From assembly GCF_020184175.1 (NCBI RefSeq), contig NC_065531.1, forward strand, positions 78,648,604-78,712,603: 64,000 bases of DNA. The letters are read 5' to 3'. Below are positions 51,101 through 60,399 of this stretch, piece by piece. The notes under the pieces were generated by a model, which was not told the origin of the DNA, did not search any database, and saw only the letters and a list, made by a program, of their open reading frames with translations. The stretch comes from Aphis gossypii. Taxonomy: Eukaryota; Arthropoda; Insecta; Hemiptera; Aphididae. Position 1 is the first letter of the stretch. Each line of letters begins with the position of its first letter. The translations under genes and the position numbers were made by a program.

Positions 51101-53484
51101 AATATATTATAATATTTAAACCAAAATCTTACTTATTATTATTGTTCCGATGAAATCAGACATCGAGAAATATTTTAAGTAAACTAGCTACCTACTACAT
51201 CTAATCTAATCACTTTTATAAATTAAAAATTTTCAAATACTTTTTCATACTTACTGTTAATTTCTATTCCATAAATTATTAAAGAAAAATATATGCCTAT
51301 ACATATTTAATAATTATATAGATATATTATAATATGTATATTAGTATAAAGTGTACTTTTAAGTTTTAAGTGTTAATATAATACAATACATAATATAAAT
51401 GATACTTATATCTTAATAATAACTAATATAAAAATTTGTTTTATTATACTTTCTATAATTTATACAAACTATAGTAAAATCACATGAAATACATTAATGA
51501 TATTTCAGGAGGACAAGAAACAACCACTATGACGATCACTTGTGTTATTTTCATGTTAGCTCATCATCAAGACGTACAAAACAAGGCACATATAATATTA
51601 TACTTTACTAATAGGTATTTACATTACTTATTATTAAACTCCATTAATTTGATTAAATTACAGGTATTTGAGGAATTACAATCAATATTTTTAAACGGAG
51701 ATCATAATAGAATACCTACCTATAAAGATTTTCAACAAATGAAGTACGTCGAAATGGTAATCAAAGAGACATTGAGACTTTTCCCTCCGATACCATTTCT
51801 TGGCAGAAGATTAGATGAAGATAAGCAAATAGGAGAATACATGTGCCCAGCTGGTAATTTTAAAACGAAGTTTAACGAACATATATTTACGGTGTATTAA
51901 AAAAATGTGTATTACAAATTTCAAGGTGCTGCTCTAATTATTTGCCCAATATTTTTACAATCGAGTCCATTGTATTACACGGATTCAGAAAAGTTTAATC
52001 CAGACAACTTCTTACCCGACGTTTGTGGTAATCGGCATTCGTATGCATACATTCCATTCGGTGCGGGGCTTAGAAATTGTATTGGAATGAAATATGCTAT
52101 GCTTCAAATAAAAACTGTAATTTCTACACTAGTGAGAAAAATAAAATTTTCCCCGTCTGACAGATGTCCTACACCAGAAGACCTAAGATTAATGTTTTTA
52201 ATGACACTTAAATTAGTTGATGGTTGTTACGTCAAAATCGAACCACGAACGTAACTAAAATATGGTCATTGAAAGTACATTCAGTCCAAAGTCTTCGATT
52301 AAAATTAATAGGTACTCTATGTATAGAATTCAGATACTTTTATGTATAACAATATCTCAATATCAACCTATAATATTTAACGATTTCATTTATCTAGTAC
52401 AAATTGTATTTAAATTATTTTTTATATGAAAATTATATAATTCTTATGTAGCTAATATGATAATAGTTAAGTAAATATATTTAAATATTAAAATTAATTA
52501 AAAAATCTTTCTTTTTTTTCTCTTCTTAAATATTTAAATATTTAAATATTTTTTTGTCTTTATAGTATCAAACCAGGATATTATCCTATCCCTTTATTAT
52601 TTTAAAATGCAGTTATCAGTTCGTGTGCTGTAGCTTGTGTTATTTATGGCGTCGTAGTAATGCATACTACATGTAATGCTTTTTAATTTTCATATTACTA
52701 AAACTCTTAACTATTCTATCAAAGCAAATAGGTTAACCTACTTAATACCTATTTAAATTATAACTAAAAGTAAAATCTATAATATTGTTAGGCAGTGTTA
52801 TATTAAAAACTGTTAAACAATATTTATGTAATACAAAATAATTAAGTTTTCAATTAAAATTAAGTGGTTTGTTAATAATTGTTGTACTAGAACAATTTGT
52901 TAGAATCGTTAGACGTTAATGTAATAATATAAACCATCACACATTTTTTTTGTGTAGTTTTTGACTAAAATTATTGCGTATTTTCTATTCAATACGGACC
53001 ATTTATGTATTATGATAAAGGAAGTATCACTGAACTTAAATATAATATTCAGTTTAGTGTTAAGTCACTCACCGCTCCGACCGAAACAGTTGTCGTCGAT
53101 CGTAATTTTGCCAATCCAGCCATTCTTAATCAACATCGTTTGAATCTCTTCTGGCATCTTGGCCACTGCGGTAAATATGTTTCTCTCGCGGATCGTCTGA
53201 TCTAAAGTGCCAACCGAATTCTTGCCGCTGCCTCGTCCTGACTTTCCACACGACGACTTAACTTTTGAGCCCTTGATGAGCTTAGACGACTTTTCACTGC
53301 CGACGCCCGACGTGCTCGCGGTAGCGGTCTTCGCAGTTGCCAGGCCACTGATTCCGACCGGACCGATCTTTCGCTTCCGTTTAACCGTCGCACTCCCCGG
53401 TGACGAATTACCAATTACGCTATTTTTTGATTTCTTTCCACCGTTTTCTTTAAGTGCATCGTTGTTGTTACTGGCCATCGGCAT
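42136..53484 (-). CDS. TTLL3-like tubulin ligase-family protein, probable pseudoenzyme
   Basis: Exons on the minus strand: 53484-53073, 47234-46870, 43728-42136; 2370 nt, 789 residues plus stop, phases 1 and 0. Exon 1: a Ser/Lys/Gly-rich head, then TIRERNIFTAVAKMP...NGWIGK, the N-terminal TTLL3/8 motif (x-RE-K-IF-T ... GW-x-x-K). Exon 2: GLMWTD, then VVVNRFPRDGNAALK and FPRAYPARTEG, again the TTLL3 pattern. Exon 3: VPLSALQFA, then YQNVWIVK, QKYIETPLL, LTVWLHR, QRFSL, a Gln/Arg/Asp-rich insert, FRGTFVLGDD, RPWLIDIVSDD, and a basic non-conserved tail. TTLL3-type enzymes glycylate tubulin in axonemes. Here the SRGRGI loop after WIVK, the Asp of GADFM, and the Glu/Asn pair of WLIEIN are replaced (HGGRPV, GTFV, WLIDIV), so catalysis is doubtful. 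Exon 3 is extremely GC-rich. Intron 1 holds a P450 gene on the opposite strand. An in-frame ATG at 47283 offers an alternative short start. Confidence 0.82.
44162..44522. repeat. GC-richer repeat-like block in TTLL intron 2 (possible solo LTR)
   Basis: It begins tgttatttatgagatgtcc and ends gagttcgttaca (TG...CA ends), and contains a late aataaa and a pyrimidine-rich middle, as some LTRs do. No matching second copy or target duplication is visible in the window, so this remains a guess. Confidence 0.25.
45260..45785 (+). pseudogene. Degenerate DEDDh-type exonuclease-like ORF
   Basis: An ORF of 109 codons (45260-45589) contains NVLVTWNSHSDKYILERL, which looks like the Exo II motif of DEDDh 3'-5' exonucleases (N-x(3)-D followed by a hydrophobic helix). 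After a +1 frame change the reading continues at 45588, contains one stop, and shows LHDPRTDVKL, which fits the Exo III H-x(3-4)-D motif, then CVFDYI. The Exo I motif (D-x-E) is not seen. With one frameshift and one stop it is broken. It lies in the second intron of the TTLL3-like gene on the opposite strand. Origin (mobile element, old virus copy or gene fragment) is unresolved. Confidence 0.4.
49625..52254 (+). CDS. Cytochrome P450, CYP4-like, nested in the TTLL intron
   Basis: Exons: 49625-49821, 50094-50288, 50452-50701, 50795-51089, 51509-51585, 51664-51853, 51926-52254; 1533 nt, 510 residues plus stop, the normal length, with phases consistent (2,2,0,1,0,1). It opens with a membrane anchor (YLTFTILSSILVIIIVILIL), then the proline hinge RIPGPNGWFLVG, the helix C region IEKWKNNRK, I-helix MIGGQETTTMT (A/G-G-x-E/D-T-T), K-helix KETLRLFPP (E-x-x-R), FNPDNFLPD (PERF-like), and the heme loop PFGAGLRNCIG (F-x-x-G-x-R-x-C-x-G with the axial Cys). 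It is an ER-bound monooxygenase; CYP4 members act on fatty acids, hormones or xenobiotics, and the substrate cannot be told. The intron at 51586-51663 has a GC donor and is 78 nt with no stop, so it can be read through. The start ATG 49625 is the first in frame and leads into the anchor. Confidence 0.93.
51586..51663 (+). other. GC-AG intron, 78 nt, in frame and without stop
   Basis: The exon ends ...aacaag and the next bases are gcacat, not GT. The acceptor is ...attacag. Removing it joins HHQDVQNK to VFEELQSIF, exactly the P450 I/J-helix pattern. Retaining it would insert 26 hydrophobic residues without breaking the frame. Confidence 0.75.
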
Positions 53485-55920
53485 GTATCCAAATAAATCA
53501 CTAATTATGTGTTAAGTGTTGAAAATTTTGAATAAATTTAGTATTTAATGTTATACATTTTAATGCGTAAAATGTCAATAATAGTACGTAGTTAAGTATA
53601 ATAAATAATATATTATGTTGTATTCGGCCGTAAATATGACAACGATACACAGAAAAAGAGGAAAAGTATAGGCAACCGCTTTTCTGGACAATAGACATCG
53701 AGTGTACCAGGATAATTGAGTAAACCACTATATAATTTACCTATGTTTTAAACTTGAATTCAACAATTGATCATATAGAATACGATTCTGAGCGATGACA
53801 GTCAGTATATACTGTCTGTATTTATGTGATAAATTTATGCTGCGAATATGTAACCTATACGCTGTACGTTTTAGTATAAATCTTTATTTGGAATTTTTTA
53901 TTAATATTCAAAGAAAATTCTCGAGGTGTTCAATACTTACTAATGAGCGCCTACTATACCATATCTGAATTGTCAACATTGAACATACCATATATGTGTT
54001 GCAACAGTACAAATCCACAATAGTTAACACCTGCAATGTATCAAGAAGTTACCAAAGTGTGTCACTAAGTATCTCAAATCTTTATTATCTATCAAGTTTT
54101 AATGATTTTTTTAAAACTCGTGTTCAGCCATAATATACTTAAATGATTATTTGGAATAGCTAAAGAACATCAAAATAGACCAAATTTATGTTTAGAACAT
54201 AATTAAATCTACGTGTTTTAATTGAAATAATATTCATTTGGTTTTTCGGTTTTCCAACTAAAATATCGACAAACTTAAAAATAAGAATTTTATTTTTTAA
54301 CTGTTGCATAATATATTATTATCATTTATATTATTTTATAATTAATTTGTATCTAATACAAACAGTATTTAAAAAATTGTTTCCTTCAAATCATATTGTT
54401 AAATATTGTCAATTGGATCAAAATCGGTTTTCAAAATTAAAATCCATTCAACCTTAAAGGCATGTCGGCATACTTAGATTCTAAAGTTTTGTCAGATATT
54501 ATTTTTATTTTAGTTAAAAGAGTCAGTCAAATCTCAATTACAATTATTTAAGTATTATTTATAAATTAATACATATTTGTGTATTATTTATTAGTTATAA
54601 ATTAAACAGAACTGTAATACCTACATTATGATAAATGAGCATGCCTATACATCAGAGTCAGCATTCGCCACTGATATAACTATATAAGATTTCGATTCGT
54701 TTGAGTGAATTTAAAACAGTGATCACTGATCATAAATCATAATACTAATATTTACGACTCACTTACAGTTACACATATAGAAATACAACAACAAAAACCA
54801 TTCATGTATTTCCGAGATATAATTTTGAAATTAGAATTAAATACACTTCGTTCGTTTTCATGTCCTAAACTGATACCTAATTAAAAAATTATAAAAATAA
54901 GTGTCAAAGCCAACAAAATAAAGGTTATACTGTACAATAATAAAATTGTGTTTGGTTATTAAAGTAGTTCCTTAATATTTCTAGTATATGCAATTTATTA
55001 TCTCCATGGTATCAACCAAATCCTTATCAACGGTAACTAATACTAAATCATTCCTACCGCGATATTATGAACTTGTTTATAACAACAATAGGTACCTACT
55101 ACCTTGTGGCTATTACCTATAATTACCTATATAAAAAAAAAAAATAGTTATTACGGTTTTTACTTTTATTGTAAAATTTAATTATAAATTATAAACAAAT
55201 ATAAGATATTATAGATTATAAAAGTTTAATAATTGCAAAAATCTTAATCATTCAAGTAACAGTTTCTCACTTTGCAGTTCGTTTTAAAATACCGAACTAG
55301 TAACTTGAAAATATTAGTATAAGATACAGGTAGGTACATTGTACTAATTATTAGTTTAAAATTGAGGTTAAAAACCGTTCATTTTTATATTTATGAATCT
55401 ATGAATTTCGTATGTCGTTATTGTATGAAAATGTTGATAGATATATTGTAGTTATATAGACAAATCAGGAATTTTACAAAATGCTTAGGCAAATAATAGT
55501 CAAAGAATTTAATTTTTAAGCAATTTCACTATCTGCTTAGACATTCAGTTAAATGCCTATTTCAATTTTTAAGTCAGACAAATAATAAAAATGTAACATT
55601 TTGTATTATTTTAAAAGTTTAACCATATTATCTGTTTATTATTTATTGGTATTTTGTATAAAAAAAACTATTACCTAATATATGAAATACTTAGGTACCT
55701 ATATAAAATAAATTTTTTAATTTTATATTCTGTGGTTTAAAACTTAAATTATAAATATATGAAGGTAATTACTAATTAGGCAAAAAAAAACAAATGAATG
55801 ATATTAAACGATCAAATTAATGCAGCTAAATACCTTTTACTTGATTAAAATTTTAAAATAAATAACAAAATATAATACATGAAAACTAATGTTTATTTTT
55901 TTAGCATTATATCTACTAAA
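53485..55920. other. Divergent intergenic region TTLL3-like / photolyase
   Basis: About 2.4 kb of AT-rich DNA lies between the starts of the TTLL3-like gene (-) and the photolyase (+). A pyrimidine tract and AG just before the photolyase ATG (about 55890-55904) suggest an untranslated first exon upstream. No other exon is supported. Confidence 0.45.
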
Positions 55921-58508
55921 ATGTCTAGCAATTCACCACCTACCAAAAAATTTAAGAAAACCAGTTCTGAAGTTGGCACTTCCAAAACCAGTAACTTCTT
56001 AAACGATATAGAAGCTGAGCGAAAGAAAGTAAGCTAAACCTGTGATGAATTAATACATATTATTATCTTACAAAATTAATTTTTGTAGACTGCTTCTTCT
56101 ATAATGGAATTTAAATTCAATAAGAAACGTGTACGTGTATTATCTGAGCAAAAAGAAGTCCCTGAATGGGCCGAAGGAGTTATTTATTGGACATTCAGAG
56201 ATGAACGTATTCATGGTAAATAAATATTTGGTGTAATTTCATAATGCATACCTTTTATATTGTTTAATTAAATTTTTTTCAGATAACTGGGCATTGTTAT
56301 ATGCACAAAAATTAGCAATCAAAAACAAAGTTTCATTACATATCACATTTTGTAGACTGACACAATTCTTAAACTGTAGTTTACGACATTATAAACATAT
56401 ATTCCAAGGTAAAACAATGAATTATAAATATTTTATTTAGATTTAAAACAAACTAGTTTCTAATGTATAATATTAAAATTATTTTTATTATATTCATCCT
56501 ACATATATATTTGTATGTTATTGTGTACCTACAATAATCTAATAAAATTATTCAAGTATAATATAATAATAGATAAATGAAAATTTTCTATCACACATAT
56601 TTATGCCAAAATCTACATACAATGTTTCTTTTTTACTTGCCATATTCACTAATAAAATGTTAGTGCACTACTTTCCTACTTATTTATTTCATGTCAGACA
56701 TGTCTATAATAAAATAATATTTAAATATAACCAAATAAAATTAGATAATGAAAAAATGTAGTTGCTCTTAGAAATCTTGAGATTTATATTGATGACACAC
56801 TAGTATTGTATTAATAAATGTAAAATTTAAAAAATATTATTTCGTTATTGATAGTGACTATTATATTATAGTGAATGAGCTTACTAGTATATGAAGTATG
56901 CAAACCAACCATCATAAAAAGTGTTCTGTGTAATTTTTTTTTTTTTTTTTTGTAACAAAAAAAATTGTATTAGGTACTCGATAAATATTTAACTTAATTT
57001 ATTAAACTTATCATTAAATCATGAAATTAATTAAGTTGTTGTTATACTTTTGATAATATGTTATATTTTATAATTATATTTTTTCTATAACAAACAAAAT
57101 GAAACATTAAATCATGTATTAATTAAACATTTGTTTTTTTTTTTAATAGGCTTGGAAGAATTAGAAACTGAGTGTAAAGATTTAAATATTCAATTTCATT
57201 TCTTAATTGGTTGTGCAGCAGACATACTACCAGAATTTGTAAAGAAACATAAACTGGGTGCAATTGTTGTAGATTTCATGCCTGTAAGAGAACATATGTC
57301 ATGGGCTAAACAGTTAGCTGACCGTATTGGATCTGAAGTGCCAGTTATACAGGTCGATGCTCATAATATTGTTCCTTGTTGGGTAGCATCTGACAAACAA
57401 GAATATGGCGCAAGAACAATACGAAACAAAATCAATAATAAACTACCAGAGTTTTTAACAGAATTTCCACCAGTGATCAAACATCCATTTAACAGTAAAT
57501 TTAAAGCTCAGGTATATAATAAAATTAATAAGCTAAAAATACCTACTTCAAATAAAATAATTTATTTTATGTTTTTGATTCAATACTATTAGCCAACAAA
57601 TTGGGATGAAGCCGATAAAACCCTAGAAGTTGATCGTAGTGTTGTATCTGTGCCTGGTCTGAAGGCTGGTTTCAAAGCTGGCATGGCGGAATTAGAAAAT
57701 TTTCTGAAAAAAAGATTGCCAAAATATTCTACAGATCGAAACAATCCAGTAAAAGATGGTCTTAGCAAACTGTCACCTTGGTTGCATTTTGGTAAGAACA
57801 CACAAATAATATTAAATATTTTATTTTAATTAACACATTAATCATTTTCAGGTCAGATATCAGCTCAAAGATGTATTTTAGAAGTTAGTAAACTATCAAA
57901 ACAGTATCCAGAGAGTGTGGCAGCTTATAGGGAAGAAGCGATTGTTCGACGAGAACTCTCTGACAACTTTTGTTTCTACAACCCAAAGTATGATAAGATT
58001 GACGGTGCGCCAAACTGGGCTCAAACCACTCTAAACGATCATAGGTAAGTTTTAATTTGTGTATAACACTGCTTTCTATTTTAATATATTTTATTTGTTT
58101 AGAAAAGATAAACGAATGTATGTGTATACCAGAGAAGAGTTGGAGAGTTCACGAACGCATGACGATCTGTGGAATTCTGCTCAAATACAGTTGGTAAAGG
58201 AAGGCAAAATGCATGGTTTTCTACGTATGTATTGGGCCAAAAAAATATTGGAATGGACTGATACACCAGAAAGAGCATTAGCTGATGCAATTTATCTCAA
58301 TGACAAGTACAGCATGGATGGTCGTGACCCAAGTGGGTTTGTTGGATGTATGTGGTCAATATGTGGTATTCATGATCAAGGATGGAGAGAACGAGACATT
58401 TTTGGAAAAATTAGGTATATGAATTATGCAGGATGCAAGAGAAAGTTTGACATAAACGCTTTCATAGCTAGGTATGGTGGCATGGTTCACAAGTATACTA
58501 AAAAATAA
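55921..58508 (+). CDS. phr: Class II CPD DNA photolyase, complete
   Basis: Exons: 55921-56028, 56089-56215, 56283-56408, 57150-57511, 57593-57791, 57852-58044, 58103-58508; 1521 nt, 506 residues plus stop, all phases consistent (0,1,1,0,1,2). A basic Ser/Lys-rich N-terminus (possible nuclear targeting, PPTKKFKK) is followed by the antenna domain (GVIYWTFRDERIHDNWALL; later AIVVDFMPVREHMSW) and the FAD-binding helical domain: LSPWLHFGQISAQR, EEAIVRRELSDNF, THDDLWNSAQ, GKMHGFLRMYWAKKILEW, DGRDPSGFVGCMWSICG and FGKIRYMNYAGC. These are hallmark class II motifs. The enzyme repairs UV-induced cyclobutane pyrimidine dimers using blue light and FADH-, in the nucleus and possibly mitochondria. Nothing appears broken. 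The largest intron (56409-57149) is simple AT-rich DNA. Confidence 0.96.
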
Positions 58509-58648
58509 ATGTTAAAATGACAAGTTGTGTCAGTTCTTTTATTCGTTTTGAATTTATAAGCCTAAAATTTAAATGTTCACATCACAGTATTATTTTATTT
58601 TTTTTAATGTTGTATATGAAATTTATTGTTAAATTATTATAAACACTT

Positions 58649-58654
58649 AATAAA
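58649..58654 (+). terminator. Polyadenylation signal of the photolyase gene
   Basis: AATAAA 141 nt after the photolyase stop, in a fitting position. The motif is frequent by chance in AT-rich DNA. Confidence 0.45.
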
Positions 58655-59326
58655 TTATAATAATTTAATGAATTTTATTCAAAAATGCTATTTTATTTTT
58701 AAATTCATAAACCTCAACAAGGTTTTTGTGTTAGATACTAATAAATCAGAAATTTACAAAAATAACCTTGTGTGCATAAAGACATAGTAATTTTATACTT
58801 GATTAATTATAAAATAATAATCATAGTACCCCCTATAAAATACTCATAATGTATAAAATGTACTTAACTATAAAAAACACACTCACCTTTTGTAGCTTTT
58901 GTAGTAAAATGAACTTAAATGTTAAAAAAATTACTATTAGAAATGTAAATTTTGTAATTTATTATACTATCATAATTTGTAGTGAAGGTTAGGACAATAT
59001 GATTGAAGCATTTATACTAATAGTATAAATTATGGTTACAAATATTTTGCTAGGATCTCTAACTTTGCAAATCCATAGATAAGCATGCCACTATGCCAGT
59101 GCCACCTCTGTGGGCAAATCGGTACATTGTCTGATTTCTAAATAAAATATGTTCAATTACTCAGCCTAATTTACTAGGTTCTGCTAGATACTGCTTATAA
59201 TTTTTTTACTACTGAACAAATGTAATAAGCATAATCATATTATTTGACATTACTTGCTGTTTGATTAATTAAAATTTTTTGATACCTATAATACCTATCA
59301 ATAAAAATATTTAATAGTTGGGTTAG
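58655..59326. other. Intergenic after photolyase
   Basis: AT-rich spacer with no supported gene or RNA. Small inverted-repeat elements follow. Confidence 0.4.
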
Positions 59327-59495
59327 CATGGGCGTAACTTGGGAAATTTCTATGAGGGGGGGACAAACTTTATTTTATGTCGATTCACCGTATACTTAAA
59401 GATACTTAGAGACTAAATATACCTAATAAACACATTTTACAAAATATCAAGGGTGGCAGTTGCCCCCTCTCGCCCCTTACCAGTTTACGCCTATG
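59327..59495. mobile_element. MITE-like element, ends CATGGGCGTAAC / ...TTACGCCTATG
   Basis: The left end catgggcgtaacttgg and the reverse complement of the right end, cataggcgtaaactgg, pair with few mismatches. The inside is G-run and C-run rich (tgaggggggacaaac ... gccccctctcgcccc), another inverted block. It has about 170 bp and no ORF. Flanks do not give an exact target duplication. The end sequence resembles the element at 60201-60358. Confidence 0.6.
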
Positions 59496-60013
59496 GGTAC
59501 AGGATATACCTATGATAGTAGTAATAAAAAGTAAATTCTGTGAGATAAAGGTTAGGTTAGTGTCAAAGGTGCTCTAGAGAATTGAAAATGAGTTTCTAGA
59601 AAAATCACTTGACCTGAATTTCAAGATGGAGAATTTCCCTTAAATTGTAATGGTTCCTCTGAAGTAAACGTAGAATATACTACACTGGTTTCAGGATGAT
59701 CCTAGCAAAACCCACTAAATTCCTAGCAAATTTTCGATACCAGTTATACATAGCCCTAGCTAAATGTGCCGATGTCAATTGGATGGACATGTCCTGTTTT
59801 TTCTTTCCTGAAATGCGGCCTTAACATAAATTCAAAATACCTTTAATACTTTTTGAGAAGCCAACTTAAAAATAACTACTTCCTCTGCACCGGCCACCGC
59901 TACATTTTAACTGTGAGATAATTGTCACAAAAATAACCCTTTCGCAGGAACTACAACAAACTATAGCTTACACTCGTACACTATAAAATATACTATAGTT
60001 AGGTACCTATTAC

Positions 60014-60086
60014 CATTGATTATACATAGTGTAATGTATAGTGTATAGTATGTATATGTAGTGTCATATAATATGTATAATCAATG
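60014..60086. repeat. Inverted repeat with exact 15-bp arms
   Basis: cattgattatacata at 60014-60028 and its exact reverse complement at 60072-60086, extended on the outer side by similar attacc/ggtaat bases. The loop is about 43 bp and AT-rich. It is either a foldback element or chance in low-complexity DNA. Confidence 0.6.
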
Positions 60087-60200
60087 CTATTACCTATATA
60101 AAATTCGTGTGTTACTGTTATAGATACGAAATTATGTGAAGTATTTTATTATATAATGAAATAAATACCTTTTTCTTTAAAAATGTTAAACATACATAAC

Positions 60201-60358
60201 CATAGGCGCCCGCAAGGGGGGAGGCAAACTGGGGCATTTGCCCCCCCTGGCTTTTCAAAAATATGTTTTAAATTGAATGTTTACAGATAAATTACTATTT
60301 ATTATATAACAAATCCTAACATTGCCCCCTCCTAAAAAAACTTCTGCGGGCGCCTATG
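60201..60358. mobile_element. 158-bp hAT-type MITE with exact 8-bp TSD
   Basis: Perfect 14-bp terminal inverted repeats, cataggcgcccgca at 60201-60214 and tgcgggcgcctatg at 60345-60358. An exact 8-bp direct repeat, tacataac, lies on each side (60193-60200 and 60359-60366). An 8-bp target-site duplication with short TIRs is the mark of the hAT superfamily. The body has no ORF and includes internal ggggcatttgccccccc inverted runs. It is non-autonomous, and the intact TSD suggests it is fairly young. Confidence 0.85.
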
Positions 60359-60399
60359 TACATAACGATATTATACTGTACAAAAAAAAAAAAAAAGTC

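Noticed and set aside
53073..53484. Separate small Lys/Ser-rich gene of 139 codons
   Set aside because: The C-terminal half matches the TTLL3/8 N-terminal motif and the donor is in phase with the next TTLL exon, so it is exon 1 of that gene.
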